From the NCBI GenBank assembly GCA_030267565.1, contig BRXU01000016.1:994501-1058500 (forward strand): DNA of 64,000 bases. The letters are read 5' to 3'. The notes beneath the pieces are model-generated. The model did no database searches. It saw only the letters and a list, made by a program, of their open reading frames with translations, and was not told the DNA's origin. Shown here piece by piece: positions 1 to 13,200 of the stretch; within the stretch, counting starts at the first letter, position 1; each line of letters starts with the position of its first letter. The stretch is from Pleodorina starrii. Taxonomy: Eukaryota > Chlorophyta > Chlorophyceae > Chlamydomonadales > Volvocaceae. A program made the translations under genes and the position numbers.

Positions 1-177
1 GATGCCCTACTTTGGTTGCAAGTAGGTCACACAAGATAGGTGAAACTGATTAGGTGTTGGGGCTCTCGGCTCGTTGGGTTCTGCCCTAGCCGGTATCTTC
101 ACTTTAGAATCTGGGTCCCACCGCAACCCTCACGGCTACGTCGTGCCATCCGTGAACGCCGCGGCGGGCATTTGCAG
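1..177 (+). other. Intron or upstream part of the condensin gene
   Basis: No coding match recognised. The sequence ends in an acceptor TTTGCAG at 171-177, directly before the first readable condensin exon, so it is most likely intron of the same gene. Confidence 0.5.
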
Positions 178-3100
178 GACGGCCGTCACCATCCGGAGCA
201 ACCTGGTGGAGTGTTTGGGGCACTTGATGGAGTGGTACATGGCGCGCGGCATGGATGAGAAGGGCAGTAGGCAGCTGCAGATCAGCCGCCAGAACGTCGT
301 TCAGGCCCTGGTGTCTCGGGTTAACGACATGGCCGCGCTCGTCAGGTGAGGAGACGGCTGTGTGTGCGTCTGCTTCTTGGGAGGGCACCGCATCTTTTGT
401 GTGCGACGCTGTTCGTTCTTACCCGCGGCATACTCCGCCCTGTTTGACCGTTTCCCAAGCAAACGCTTCGTCCTGCAAGCTCCCCACCGAATGGCAGGGT
501 CTGTCGGCCTCGCCTTGTCTCTAATGGCACGAGTGTCGACCGCCTTGCTAACGCTCGCGCCGGAGTCAGCTAGCGCCCCGACGACACAGCCCTGCAAGAG
601 CCCGCTTACCGGCCTGGCGCCCGCTCGCTCACATGACACGTAGAAAGGCGGCGCTGAACAACATTGAGCGCTTGGCCTCTATTAAATGCTGGCCGCTCGA
701 GTACACTGTGGTGGCGGCTAAGGTGGCGGTGGCTCGGCTGGACGATGGGTCGCTAGCTGCTGGCGCCGCGCTTAGCCTGCTGTGCACGCTAGCGCTCGCC
801 ACGCCCACGGAGAAGCTCAACGACGAGTTCCTGGAGAAAACCCGGAAGCACTACGAGGAGCAGCTCAAGGTGGCTTGGCAGAACACTGTCGGCGCTGTAT
901 GCTGCGTTTCGCCCTTCCGGGTCCTGCAAAGTTGACTACCTACACGCGCTCCGCAAAGGAGACCGCGCCCATCTGCGGCGGGGTTTTAGAAGCTCGAGTC
1001 ACTCTTTCACTCAGTTTCTCCCTGTATCTTGCAGGGCATGAAGCCGGACGTCGTGGACGAGGGGGCGGACGGCGATGGGCAGGATGCCGGGCCGCAGTGG
1101 GAAGTGGGTGCCCTGGGCGAGGAACAAGCCGGCCAGCAGCAGCAGCAACCAGACGGGGGCGAGAGGTTGATGCCAGCCACCGAGGCCGGCATCGTCCAGC
1201 CAACCCAGCTCGATGACGCCGCAGGTGCGGAACCGCTCAAACCAGTTATGGGGCGCAGGGCTCGCAGTAAACAAGGCAGTCTTTGCTAGCCGGGGTTGGG
1301 GGCTGGTCATGTGCCGGCTCCTCGTGCACGCGGAAATCTTAACCGTTCATATCCCTGCCGGCTTTTGCGGACGCCACGGCACCCATGCGCAACTTGTAAG
1401 GTAGGGCATACCGTATGGACTTCGGTAATTGTGCCGGACTGCCGGTTGTTCGGTAGTGCACGCTTACCGTGTTGACCCCTGGACGTATGAAGGCGCCAAT
1501 CAGAACGCACCGCCGGTATTTCGCCTTACATACTTCCAGTCGCTCCGACGCAAGCGGCCGGGCAAGCAAACGACGGTGGCGGTGGCGGCGCTGGTAGTGG
1601 GATGACGTACTCCCAGTTGCGGCTCTTTGTGGCGTCGCTCAAGGAGCTGCTGGAGCTGTCACGGACGCTGGCGGCGGCGCTTCCCGAGGTGGAGGCGCTG
1701 CTGGCCTCGGACAGCGCCGACGTCGCCGAGAAGGCCATCCAGTTGCTGACGCTCTGCAGCCAGGTGCGGCGTGCGTCCAGCGAGCGGGCGGGCGGGCGGC
1801 GAATAAGCGGCCCGAACAAGAAAAACGGTGTCAGCAATGCCTTCTAATCCTGGCAGCAGGGCGTTGATGGCGGCGGCGGCGGCCCTCGCCAATCATTCGT
1901 AGCCAGCACGCTGGCCACGCCTGGCAACACCGTGCCGGCAATGTGCAGTGTTGTAGTGATTCTGGAATGTATTTAACAAACTCCATACGTGTGGTGATTG
2001 CCAGTGCGCACAGACAGCACGCGGCGACAGCTCATCCCTTGTTTAGGCACAGATGGCACGCTCTCCATGTCAGCTGATGAAACATGATGAATTTCCGATA
2101 TGTGTTGCTGTTCACCGTTCCGCGCCCACAGAAGCAGCTGCAGGGCGTCCAGGAGTCCTGGCGGCGCGTTTGGCACCTGGTGTTCTCCACCTCCGAGAAG
2201 GTCCGCCAGACGGTGCTGCTCGCCTTGTACAATTTTATTCTGCCTGGAGGCAACGCAACCGGTAGGCAATAGCCGCCTTTGCTGGCTAAGCTGTGCTCAT
2301 TGCAACGTCTGGGTTCATGCTGGTCAGGCTGTCAGCGCCGGCTCGCCGCCGTTGCCGTCGCACGCAACACCCGTCCCCGCCCTGCAGCTGTGTTTGCTGC
2401 TGAAACCCACGCGTACAAGCGACGCGCCGCAGGTCAGGCGCTCTTGTATGGGGATATTGCTTATCCTTTATCCCTCTGTCTCCACTCCCCTCACCTCACG
2501 AGTTCGTTTGGGGCGCCGTCACGCTTGGTGTTCGGCGCAGCCACTGGTCGACTACAAGCACTTGGTAACTATCGGAGTCCGTAAGCAGTTCGTTTTCGGG
2601 AAGCTTGACAGAGATCCAGTCGATCTTCAGGCTACAACGTCCGCAGGGCCTTTTGTTTCTTTCTTGCAAATTCACTCTTCAAACTCCCCTCACCTTCCCG
2701 GGCTTCGGCCTTTGCGTGAATGACTAACTCCCCAGGCCTCGCGAGCCAGGAGCAGCACCGGATCATGCTGTCCAAGCTGGTCCGCATGGTGGACAAGCTG
2801 TCGCTCTGCGACCTGGAGGCGCTGGAGGAGCTGATGCGGCTGGCGGTGACCGGCCAGTCGCCCTCGGAGAGCCCCATGCTCGGGCCGGAGATCGTGCGGC
2901 TGATGCTGCGGTATGTACCGTACAAGGCGGGATGTGGCTCAGCCAGTAGTAACTTGTGCGCTGCGGTCAGACTAATGAAATCTACTAAGGTTGTCTGGGG
3001 CGCCCGGGGGATGCTATACCACCTGCTATATCACGGAGGATCCTTACCACCCGGTCGGAAATATGTATCGGACATGGCTTGGGTTACTCACCTGGGCCTG

Positions 3101-6100
3101 CAAGCAGGCTGGGGCAAGCTGTTGGTCCGCGTTGGTGCCGCGGCCCTGGCCGCGCCGTGGAACACGGTTGGGCTTCGAATAGCCGTGGCAAGCATCTGGG
3201 TGTCATCTTGACTGTGTCCACGGGGTTGGGCGAACAGGAGGTCGTGCGTGCAGCGGTCAATTCACCTCAGCTGACACATGCAGCTGCCTGATAAGGACGC
3301 TTTGACGATGTGAACTGCACCAGGAGTCTGCACGAGAAGGTGGGCCACGCAGCCATGGCCGACAAGCAGGGCGAGGAGGTAAGCAGGCGCCGCACGGAAC
3401 CCAAATTCTACTCCTGCCGGCACACGACACTTGCGCGCATGCGGCTGATAGCTGGCTGCTCGCCGCTGGACGGGAAGCACGTACTCCGTCTTGCAGTTAG
3501 GACCAAACACAAACGCAGACGATTGTGCACCGCATAAACACGATGTGCAGGCAAGATGCAAACCGAAGGATATGATGTTGGTGATCCATCACGAGAGGTC
3601 CCTCACGCCTGTGTACTGTATTGCCCCGCCGCCCCGCCACTCTGACCTTTACCGCCGACCTGCAAATGTCGGCAAATGTTCTCCGCCTTGCCGGCAGTCA
3701 CGGGCAGCGGCGGGTCAGCTCAGCCTGCTGTGTGGCATGGTCGCGCGCCACGCGCCCCAGCTGGTGGCGCCAGACATGAAACACCTGGTCGAGGACATCC
3801 TGCGCAGCCATGTCATCCTGAAGGTGAGGTAGCGTGATCCGCTTACCCTGAACCCTGAGGGCCCCGGACACCGCCCCTTTCGGCCCATAATGTTCGTCGC
3901 TGCACTTGCCTTTACGGTATGTTTTGGCGTCCAATCGCAATAAGACCGGCTGGCCCTCAACCTCCTGCTACCGTGCATGGCCTCGCCTGACAGCTGAGCA
4001 GCTACGCCTGCTAGTCGTCGCTCTACGAAATGGCAGACTGCTGGCGGCTCGCCCGAACGTCGGTCGTTACATACCAGCGCCGCGCCTGTGACGACCGGCC
4101 CTTGCTCCGCCTGCGACCTCATTTGAGTGCACCCGTTCCCTGCCTCCCACTACTCTTCCTTCTCATTCACACACACAGGACGCGTTCCTCGTGCGCAACC
4201 TGGCGCTGATGCTCCGCGACATTGCCCCGGCGCTGCACGCCTCGGCCCGGGGCAGCAGCAGGGACGCCGGGGGCTACCAGCCCGCCGCCCACATCCCCAA
4301 CGCGTTGACGAACCTGCTGAGCGTACTGGTCAGTGTTCACCTGCCAGAGGGCGGCGGCTCCTGGCCGCCAGCGGCCCAGGCCGCCCTCGCGGCGATCTAC
4401 AAACTGCACCCGGAACCCCACAAGCTGCTCATGCCGCTGACACAACACCTCGCGGCGGAGCTGGCAGACGGGCGCGCCCCGGCGAGCCATTTGTCGCGGG
4501 CGGTCTTCCTGGTCGGCTGCATTGCGACGCAGCAACTGGTGGGGGCGGGCGGGCGGGCTGGGGGCGGGGCATATCGCGTGCTATCACTTTGCAAGCCTTC
4601 ATTGAGCAATAATGACACCGCCGGTGCGGGCCTGTATGTGATGGAGCAAGCCCGCACTGGCGGTGTCGTTATGGCTCAATGAAGGTTTGGAGAGTGATAA
4701 CACGCAGTGCTTCTGTGTCCGCGAATGCGTGTTAATGAGTTGCCAAGCTATTGTGGAAGACGTCTGAAGTGCTCACGTGCTGATGCATGGTCAGGGGGGC
4801 GCGTTGGCGCTGGTGCAAACGCCTCCGTCGTCCAAAATGTACATCGCACCATGCGACGTTGCGCGCGGGGAGTGAGCTTTCAAGCCAGGCCTTGGGAATA
4901 GCCACTTGGGAATAGCCACGGTATGGGCCACTCCGACGTTGCCCCATTGACAACCTGCTCCTGCCTGCTTTGTGACGCCCAGGCTTTGATTGACTCTCTG
5001 GCCAAGCGCGTGCGGCAGGAGCGTGTCGCCCAGGAGAAGGAAGCGGCAGAGCAGGCCAATGCAGATGACATGAACGCGCAGCTCGGCACGGGGCAAGCAC
5101 GGGTGAGCAAGGAAATCTCTCCTTCCGCATCCTGAGCCCAGCGCATGTCCCTAGACCCCACCTTATATCTTGTTTTGTTCCTTATGAGCAACTGCTGCCC
5201 ACAGTCTCACATCGGCCGATGCGGACCTTCGCCCTCGATCATCAATTGGATAATGGAGGGCCCTGTCCTCAGCCTCGCTCGCGTTTCGGGCTTACCTCCG
5301 CCAATTCTCTCGGCCTGACTTGTGTCGTGTTCTCTTGTTCAGGTAACGCTCTTACCCTCCCTGTCTTCACATGCACAGGAGCACCAGCTGGACGCGCTCC
5401 AGGAGGAGCTTGAGTCCAAGATCATGGAGGGAGCCAGCCTCGTCGGCATGTGGGGAAAGCTGGTTTCGGGGCTGTGCCACACACCAGCGTTGCTGGCCGT
5501 GGATGCGGACCTGGCTTCGGCGGCCATGACGACGCTCGCCAAGCTGATGGCGCTCGACGCCGCCTACTGCGAGGAAAACTGCTCCGTCTTCTTCACGCGC
5601 CTCAGGGGCGGGTACGTGTCGGGGCAAGGGCTGACGGCGTCATGCGGCCGAGCTTCTAACATCCGCCGATATTCAGGTCTGGGACCCTTAACTGTTCTGC
5701 ACCTGCGCGGCGCCGTAAGAGCTTCGTGCAGAAGCGCTCGCCCACCACCCGGACCGACCCGCGGGTCGTTTTGTATGTTGTATGGCAGCCATGAATCCGC
5801 ACTGCTGAATTTTCATTTGCATCTAAACCAGGATTGGTGCCGTCTTCCTTCCTATCAGGAACGTCAAGTTGGCTCCCGGGGTGCGGTGCAGCATGCTGGT
5901 GGCGCTCGGCGACCTGGGGCGGCGCCACCCTAACATCGTCGAACCGTGGACGGAGCACATGTTCGTGTGCCTTAGCGACGAGAACGAAGGTGGGGTGCCT
6001 GCGGAAGGGGGATAGCGCGGGAGATTGTAATCCGCTGTATTCAAACCAGGTCCATCCTGTTGCACGACGCAGGCAGCACACTTCTTCGGCGTCTCATTCG

Positions 6101-8998
6101 ACCAGCGAGGGCAGCGAGGCACGCCTTAAGGACATGGGTCTGGGGTTGCCGAGCAAGCATGACCGGCCAGCATGGATAAGGGGAGCAGCGCGCGGCCGCT
6201 GATCCCGCTCATGCCCTTTCCTGCGTCACCCTGATCATACCGTGGCAATGACCGTAGCTCCTAAGCCGTCGCGATCCGAACCCTTTCCTCTCGCCTCATT
6301 GCTGCACCCGCCCCTCAGAGGTGGCCAAGACCTGCCTGCGCATCCTGGCGCACCTGATCCTCAGCGACATGACCAAGCCCAAGGGCCACATGGCCCACGT
6401 GGCACGGTGCCTGGTGTCACCCAGCGCTGCCCTGCGCGACCTCGCCGTCCGCCTCTTCAACTCGCTGTCAAGCAAGCAGGCAGGCCGCCTTGGGATGGGG
6501 GCGGGGAAACACGAGCGCTAGCGAGCAACTAGGCGATGCAGCTCCCTCCGGGAGGCACGATTTGCGCTTCTGACGGTGTACACGGCCTCAGATTTAAGAG
6601 CGCGACTGTGTGAGAGGCGCTGTGCCATTATCGACCGTATAGATACGTACGATAACAGAAAGCCAGGCCCGTCGGGCCGGCTAGTCCAGTGGACGGGTAA
6701 ATCCCGATCGGGAAGCCCTGGGGACTGCGGTGTCACTGCGGGTCGTACCCTTTGCGCCTGATTTGCTCTGCATCCACTCCCAGGGCTGTCCCCAAGTCTC
6801 TGGCAGCATCTGCTCTCCATTCCCAACTTCCCGCCCCCGCTGATCCGCAACGCACGCACTGCCATGCGCTGGCGCAGGCCAAGGGCGGCGCCAACAAAGT
6901 GTACCAGTACCTTCCGGAGATCATCTCCGCGGTGACCCGCGGCGAGCCCATGGCGGAGCAAGACTTCAAGGCGATGATGCAGGTACGTGCAGGTGCCTTC
7001 CATGTTGGCTTCCTGACCACGTCGAAGCACCGGCGTTGATTATGAGTCCTAGTTCACAGTCCACGGCTGCGGGTTTCAGCGCGGATTTGGGGTGATTAAA
7101 ACGCGAGCATCAGGGAAGCAAGCGCACGGACCGAGTTATTCATGTAATAACGGACCCATACCATGTGTATCCAACGCAACCAATCCAATCTACTGCGCCG
7201 CAGCGGCTGCTGAGCTACGTCAAAGTCGACAAGCTGGCCGACTCGCTCAAGACGCGCCTCTGCGAGCGCTTCGAGAATGTCGTCTGCGAGTTCGCGACCA
7301 ACGCCGCGGTACCGCCGCCAGCCGATGCGGCGGCGGCGGCGGCGCCCGAGGCGGGCGCCGGCCCCGGCCCCGGCGGCGTTCGTGGCTCCAGCTCCTACGA
7401 GGAGGTGGTGCGCGAGTGGCGCAGCCTGGCGGACTGCATCGCGCTGATCCCCTACAGCGAGAAGGGCCTGCGCAACTGCATGGAACACTTCAAGTGCTAC
7501 AAACACGTACTGGGCGACGAGCACGTGTACCAGGTCTTCAAGGTGGGGTGCAGAACTGCCCGCACTGACGTTCGGCACGCTGCGGGAGCAACCCACGGGC
7601 GTATCGTAGGAAGACGGGGTCGGTGTCAGGGGTCGGCAGCTACGCGGGTCAGGGGTCACCTGCCCTTTGGTTCAGCGAAGACTCCGCGCAGGTTCTGGGC
7701 AGGCTCGCTGGCTACAGCGGTAAACGCGGGAAGTTGCGGCCCCGTATGCCCAATGTGCCAGCCGCCAAGCGCGTCAGGCCTCGAAGCGCCCTGTTGTGTG
7801 GCTGCTACTGCCGCTGCTCCTGTTCCGTGATGCAGGCGCAGCGTGGCGCCCTCCTCGCTGCTACGCCGCGTTGTCTTAGCGATGAGAGCACGGCCCCTCG
7901 CTCCTGTTCCGCTTGCAGGGCCTTGCGGAGCACGGGCGGCGCGGCAACCGCACGGCCGAGCTCAAGCAGGACGTCGCGGACTACGAGGCCAGGCTGCTGG
8001 AGGCGCACACCTCGCTGCGGGAGGAGCAGCTGCAGCAGGCCGCGGCGGCCGCAGCCGCCAAGGCCGCGGAGGCAGCTGCCCAGGCTGCAGCGGACGCGGC
8101 GACGCAGGCGGCGGAGGGTGGCGCAGGCGCTGGCATGCAGCAACCGGACGGAGCAGAGGAGGAAGAGGAGGAGGGTGAGGAGGATGGGACTCAGCGGCGG
8201 CCTGTTCGGACGCCGCCGTCGGCGGGCGCGGCTGACGGCGTGAATGATGCGATTATGAGCGGGACGGGCGAGAACGGTGCCCACGGGCGCAGCGATGGCG
8301 CGACGGCCGACTCCGCTGATGAGGACGGCGTTGACGGTGGTGACGTTGGCTACGACGACATGGCTCGGGCCTCTGAAGAGGGCGATGAGGGTGCGGCCGC
8401 GGGCGAGGAGGCGGGCGAGGACAGCGGCAGCATCAGTGAGCCGGGAGAGGAGGCGGTGCAAGGCGAGGCTGGGGAGGATGACGAGGGCGAGGAAGAGGAG
8501 GTGGAGGGGCAGGCAGGGGAGGACAACGGGGAGGAGGATGAGCAAAGCGCGCCCGCAGACGACGATGTGGACATGGAGGAGTGGGACGAGAACGGCGCCG
8601 AGGGCACACCGCGCAGGCCGCTGGCCCGTGGAGCGGGGGCCGGTGTTGGGGACGATGACGACGACGTCACCGCTTCGCCGGGCAGTGCCGGCTACGCCTC
8701 CGGCACACCCATGGCCATTACACCGGCGCCGCCGGGCTTCACCGGAGCAGAGCAAAACAGCCCCAGAGACGACATGGCCTGGTCCCCAGGGCCTTCATGC
8801 GCCGCCGCCGCTGGAGCGGCGGCGGGGCCGGCGGCAGGCCCAGTGCTGCAGGAGAACATGAAGCCCGCTGCGTTCCCCGGATTTCGCATCAAACCTGATC
8901 CTGATGGACCGCAGCCGGGTCTCCAGGGTGCGGCGTGGCCGCTGGGCGGTGTGGTGGGGGTCCACGTCAAGCAGGACCCCGACGGGCCCTGGCACTGA
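178..8998 (+). CDS. CAP-D2: Condensin complex non-SMC subunit CAP-D2 (CND1), 5'-truncated by the window edge
   Basis: HEAT-repeat subunit of condensin, which binds the kleisin and SMC2/SMC4 in the nucleus and compacts mitotic chromosomes. Exons read: 178-345, 644-869, 1035-1224, 1540-1763, 2132-2261, 2736-2910, 3324-3378, 3698-3823, 4179-4538, 4983-5102, 5379-5611, 5832-5989, 6319-6479, 6878-6982, 7204-7542, 7919-8998. After one split-codon base this gives 1282 residues and a TGA stop. The family signature is strongest in exons 12-15: a VALGDLGRRHPNIVEPWTEH stretch, then HLILSDMTKPKGH, YQYLPEIIS, LLSYVKVDKLADSLK and SEKGLRNCMEHF, in the order found in CAP-D2 rather than CAP-D3. The last exon encodes a coiled, Ala/Gln-rich then strongly acidic Glu/Gly tail. 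The start of exon 4 (1540, alternatives 1555 or 1567) and the end of exon 13 are uncertain. The true start codon lies upstream of this window. Confidence 0.9.
4576..4705. repeat. Long foldback (inverted repeat) in a condensin intron
   Basis: Arms 4576-4633 and 4648-4705, each 58 bp, pair with about 8-10 mismatches around a 14-base loop. The element sits in the intron between exons ending 4538 and starting 4983. It could be a MITE-type foldback element or a small-RNA hairpin precursor. No flanking target duplication is obvious. Confidence 0.8.
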
Positions 8999-10292
8999 GA
9001 GGTGAGTCAGCCTGGCGCGGTGGCGCGGCTGCAACGTGCGCTTTTTGACACCCCATCAGACGCGTTCACCTAGAAAAATTCCTGACACTGGGTGCCGGGT
9101 GGCGGCTCGGTTGCTGAGTGTGGTGCTTGACGCTGGGTGGCAGGTGCGTTGCATCAAGAAACCGACGATGCGGCGGCGCCAGCATACTACTGCGTTCCTG
9201 ACTGCGAGCGTCGGTCGTGTTCCGGGTGTGGGGCACCAACGTACCATGTGTAAATATCTTGACAGGAGGCAGTGATAGGTATCGCCCCTTGACGGGTGTG
9301 GTCTGGTGGCTTGCCTGTAGCGGTGCATTGGTGTGCGGTAAAACAGCAGAATCGTGGCGTGGGCATGTTTTGGACGGCATTGCACTTGACATGACGCCTG
9401 GTGGACATATTCCAGGCAGGTACAGTTACCGGTCTGACTGCTTCAGTAGATTCTGTCCTTGACGCGCGCGAGGCTGTCAAAACCCGTACACCGAGCGATT
9501 CAATCGACCTTTCGGTGGTGCACGGCACTCGACACCCCGCCGTCGTTTGGGGATGTACCCCCTTTTTGAATCTGAATAGCGAACGGGCGAAACCGTGTGA
9601 TACATCCAGTACAAAACTGGAACTGAATCCTGAATACTGCGACGTTCCTGCAATCTGATGAGCAACCCCATGGCAAACGGCCCGACTTCGACACATCGCC
9701 AGCATCGCCTACTACCAGGCAAAACACCTCTGCCTACGTTTGCGACTCTGGTCAACAGCTGAGCGCATGCAGCTGAACGCCCTGGACACAGCGACAGCAT
9801 AATCCCAATGACGATCGCGCTCTGGGGTAGGTCAGCTGTGCCGCCCTCAGCTCTGGCGATGGCCGTGTCCTGACACAGTTACACCGGGGCGCCAGCCTAT
9901 ACCCGCAGTCCATAACCACTGGTCCTGTACGGCCCTTCTGGCTCAAGCCCCCTGCACTGCCCTCCTCGCATTCCCCCGGATCCCCCCCTGTCAAGCCATG
10001 GGCAGTACATGGACGCGGATCGCTCGATTACTTCACAGCCCCTCGCGATGCCTCCCTTTCCCCCGTCCGCGTGTCCACGCATACGTGTCCATTATTTCTC
10101 GCACCACTACACAAACCCATTGCGCAAATTTCCGAGCAGGATAGCGCGTCTTCCGCTGCCTGATGGTTGCTGTTGTCTTAGGCTATTCATACAAACGGCC
10201 TTCATGTCTAACGGTCACCGGATGGAAAGCTCTCAACCGGAGTTAGTTGTGTTCGTTGACGTTGGCTTCAGAGTAAGGCCACAAGCTAAGCG
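8999..10292. other. Intergenic, convergent 3' ends of condensin and sulfatase A
   Basis: Holds the 3' flanks of two convergent genes. Apart from the + strand TGTAA at 9249 and a minus-strand TGTAA (TTACA at 9879-9883), I see no gene, RNA or repeat. Confidence 0.5.
9249..9253 (+). terminator. Putative polyadenylation signal TGTAA of the condensin gene
   Basis: First TGTAA on the + strand after the stop codon, about 250 bases downstream. TGTAA is the usual volvocine nuclear poly(A) signal. Confidence 0.5.
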
Positions 10293-13200
10293 TTACCCAA
10301 TGTACTTCCGTTTTGGCGGCGGTGCGGGTTTTGCGTTCCCCGTCATCCAGCTGCTCTCTGATTCGGGGAGGTATCCGGTGGTGCAGCGCCCGAACGCAAA
10401 CTTGCGCAGCCCGGCGTACATTCCGTCGTACTTTGGATCCATAGCCTCCTCGAAGCTCTTTACGGATCCGTCCGGATGCAGCAGCTGGTAGGGATTGGAG
10501 CAGACGTCGCCGCCCTTGCAGTAGCCCACCGCTGTCATCAGAGCATCCAGACGGTCAAGCAGCGCGCGTGGGGCGGTGGGGATACGGTTGTTGAGCTCGT
10601 ACGGATCCAGTACGAGGTCGTACAGCTCCCGGAAGCCGCCCATGCACCACACCACGTACTTGTAGCAGGTGCCAATTTTGCCGCGTACCTCCGGGGGTCG
10701 GGCGGGAGGCGGGCTGGGAGGAGGCGGAGGACGGGGTGGGGTTGTTTGTGGTGTCATGTCTGGCTGCAGTGAAGAGGCCGGCTTGTGGGCACTGTCTTCG
10801 GCCGGCGTGGCACCATTTGGGGAAGTTGCGGCAGCTTCTTGAAGCGCGGCATTCGGTGGTCGGTGTTTGGCGGGGTTTCTTGGCGTCCGACGGGAGGGGC
10901 GTGCTTGTGACAGCGGCGTTGGAGGCAGGTGCGGCGCTGGCGGCTGGGGCTGCTCTGGCGGCTGCGGTGGCGTTGGCTGCTGCGGCTGCTGTGGCCGCTG
11001 CGGCTGCAGCGGCTGCTGTGGCTGTAGGGGCTGCTGCGGCAGCGGCGGCTGCTGTGGCGACTGCGACCGCTGCGACGGCACTTTAGGCAGGTCCGACGGA
11101 GGAGGTGCAGCCAGAGTGACGTGTATGGCCGAGATGTCGTACTTACGGAGGTAGGTTTCACCCAGGTAGCTCGCCGCGTCGGACTGGAGACTCCGCACCT
11201 GCGCGGCGTTTACGGTACATTGTTCAATTGCGGTCGCATCCTTTCCTGGTTGCTGTACTAGTGTTAGCGCGCACTCGATGTAAGTAGCTAAGGGCGAACA
11301 GTGGAACGGAGAGTAAACTGGCATGTTCGCGCTGGGTCAAAAAAAGCGCGCATAATTGGGGCAGAGGTCGGCCCGTGTCAGTGAGTGCAGCCACCCCCAT
11401 CGTGTTGCTGAAGGCTCCGCGGTGGAATGATTCATGGGGGAAACATGGCAAGGCAACAACCAACCAGCAGACACCGTAGCCAGCAATCACCGCCGCGCGC
11501 CTCGTCCCTGACTACGGAGAGGACGATCTGACCGAGCGGCATACGCCACGCGGCACCACGCACGCGGCGGCACGGACAGTCAAACGAAGGGCCAATACGG
11601 TAGTTCCTGACACGGAAGAAATGAAACGCGCAGGCGGACGCTGATGTAAACCGTATATCTCACCAGGCGCTGAGTTTTCATCACGGAAGCGCGTGCACTC
11701 GGCGCCAGCGTGACTGTGAACCAGCCGGAGAGGCCGTCTGCCGCCATGGACGAACTGTTGGCCAGGCTGCCGGCGGTGCAGACAACCGACCGCACACGGC
11801 CAGTCAGGATCTGGCAGGCCGCCCTGGCGTGGGTGTGTTGTCTGCGAGCGGCAGACACACGGTGAAACGAACGATCAAACGATTAACGACCAGCCGACTA
11901 CGGCTTGCTCGTTACACACGGACAGCTCGCAATTTCCGCATGAGCTCCTCATCGAGCTAATCCCGACCCATCAGATGCAACGCTCTGTCTGCAGCCTACG
12001 TACCAGGCTGACACTGAGCGGACGGGATCCTGGGGGCCCGGTGCTGGTTTTAGTGGGTTCTGGATTTTAGAGCTTGAGGGTACGCTTCGCTGGACTTCGT
12101 TTCCGGTTACCACGGACTACCGTATTTACCGGTGATACTCGCGTAACACAGGAACGCCACTTGATGCTGGATCTGTACTTAATCGTCGAAATGAACCTAC
12201 TCACATACCCACCTTTTGGATCCGATCGGCTTCACGTACACCGCAGAGAACTGCAGCGTAAACGTCGGGGCCGGTGGCGGCGCGGGTGCCAGTGGCTGCG
12301 GTGACGCCAGCGGTGGCAGGCGGGGCGGGCTCGGCAGCTGCGGCGGCCCAGCCGGCGGCGGCGCCGAAGGCTGCGGCGGCGGCTGCTGCGGCAGCGACGG
12401 GGGAGGCGGCCTAGGCGATGTGCGTGAACGCCGCAAGGGCGGCGGGCTTTCCCTGCGCTCCGGCGGTGGCGGGTTGTTCCGGCGCGCCCTCGCAACATCG
12501 GTGGTTACAGCGGCTACGAGCTCCTCACCCAAGTTTGACGCGGCTTCCTGCTGCCCGAGCAAACGACCGTGGGTACCAGCGTGTGATTCGCCACACATGA
12601 TGGCGCCGCTGTCGTCCCTGCCACAGTTGGTGCTACTTATTGTGGTGCTGGGCTCGCCCTTGTCCGCCGAACGAGATGTTGGCAGATCGTCGCCGCTGGC
12701 GGCGGCTGCGCCGTCGATGGCGTCTGGGGTGTAGCCACAGTCTGCAGCGGCGGCGGCGCCTCCGCAGTTGATGGCGGTCATGGATGTGATGCCGTACAAA
12801 TTGCGGTACGGTAGCGGCAGGAACTGACCCGGGTCACGGGCCAAATCTGAGATCTGGGTGAAAGATGAGGCAGAGCGCAAGGTGGCAGGGTGTAGGGTTT
12901 TGAGGGACATGGAACGAAACCGTAGACCTAGGTTGCTAACGGGACAGGAGGAGGCAGGTGTCGCACGGACACGGTGGGACGGTGACAGCGGGGAGGTCAC
13001 GCGCGCGCCATTGAGGGTGGGTGCTCGATGCAGCTGATGAGCAGCCACACAAAACGTTTTCGGAGAGAGCGTTCACGGGGGATGGGGGGAGCGGGTACCT
13101 TTCTGTACCGCCTCTGTGCACGGCTAGTGTAGTGGTGTTACCCGTTTCCACCTGCAGGAATTCCCTCGGGACTCTTCGAACTTGCGACCTGTGTAACCGT

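Noticed and set aside
7805..8755. 316-residue minus-strand ORF over the last condensin exon
   Set aside because: Shadow of the acidic Glu/Gly/Ala-rich tail on the + strand; it has no recognisable family and overlaps a well-supported exon.
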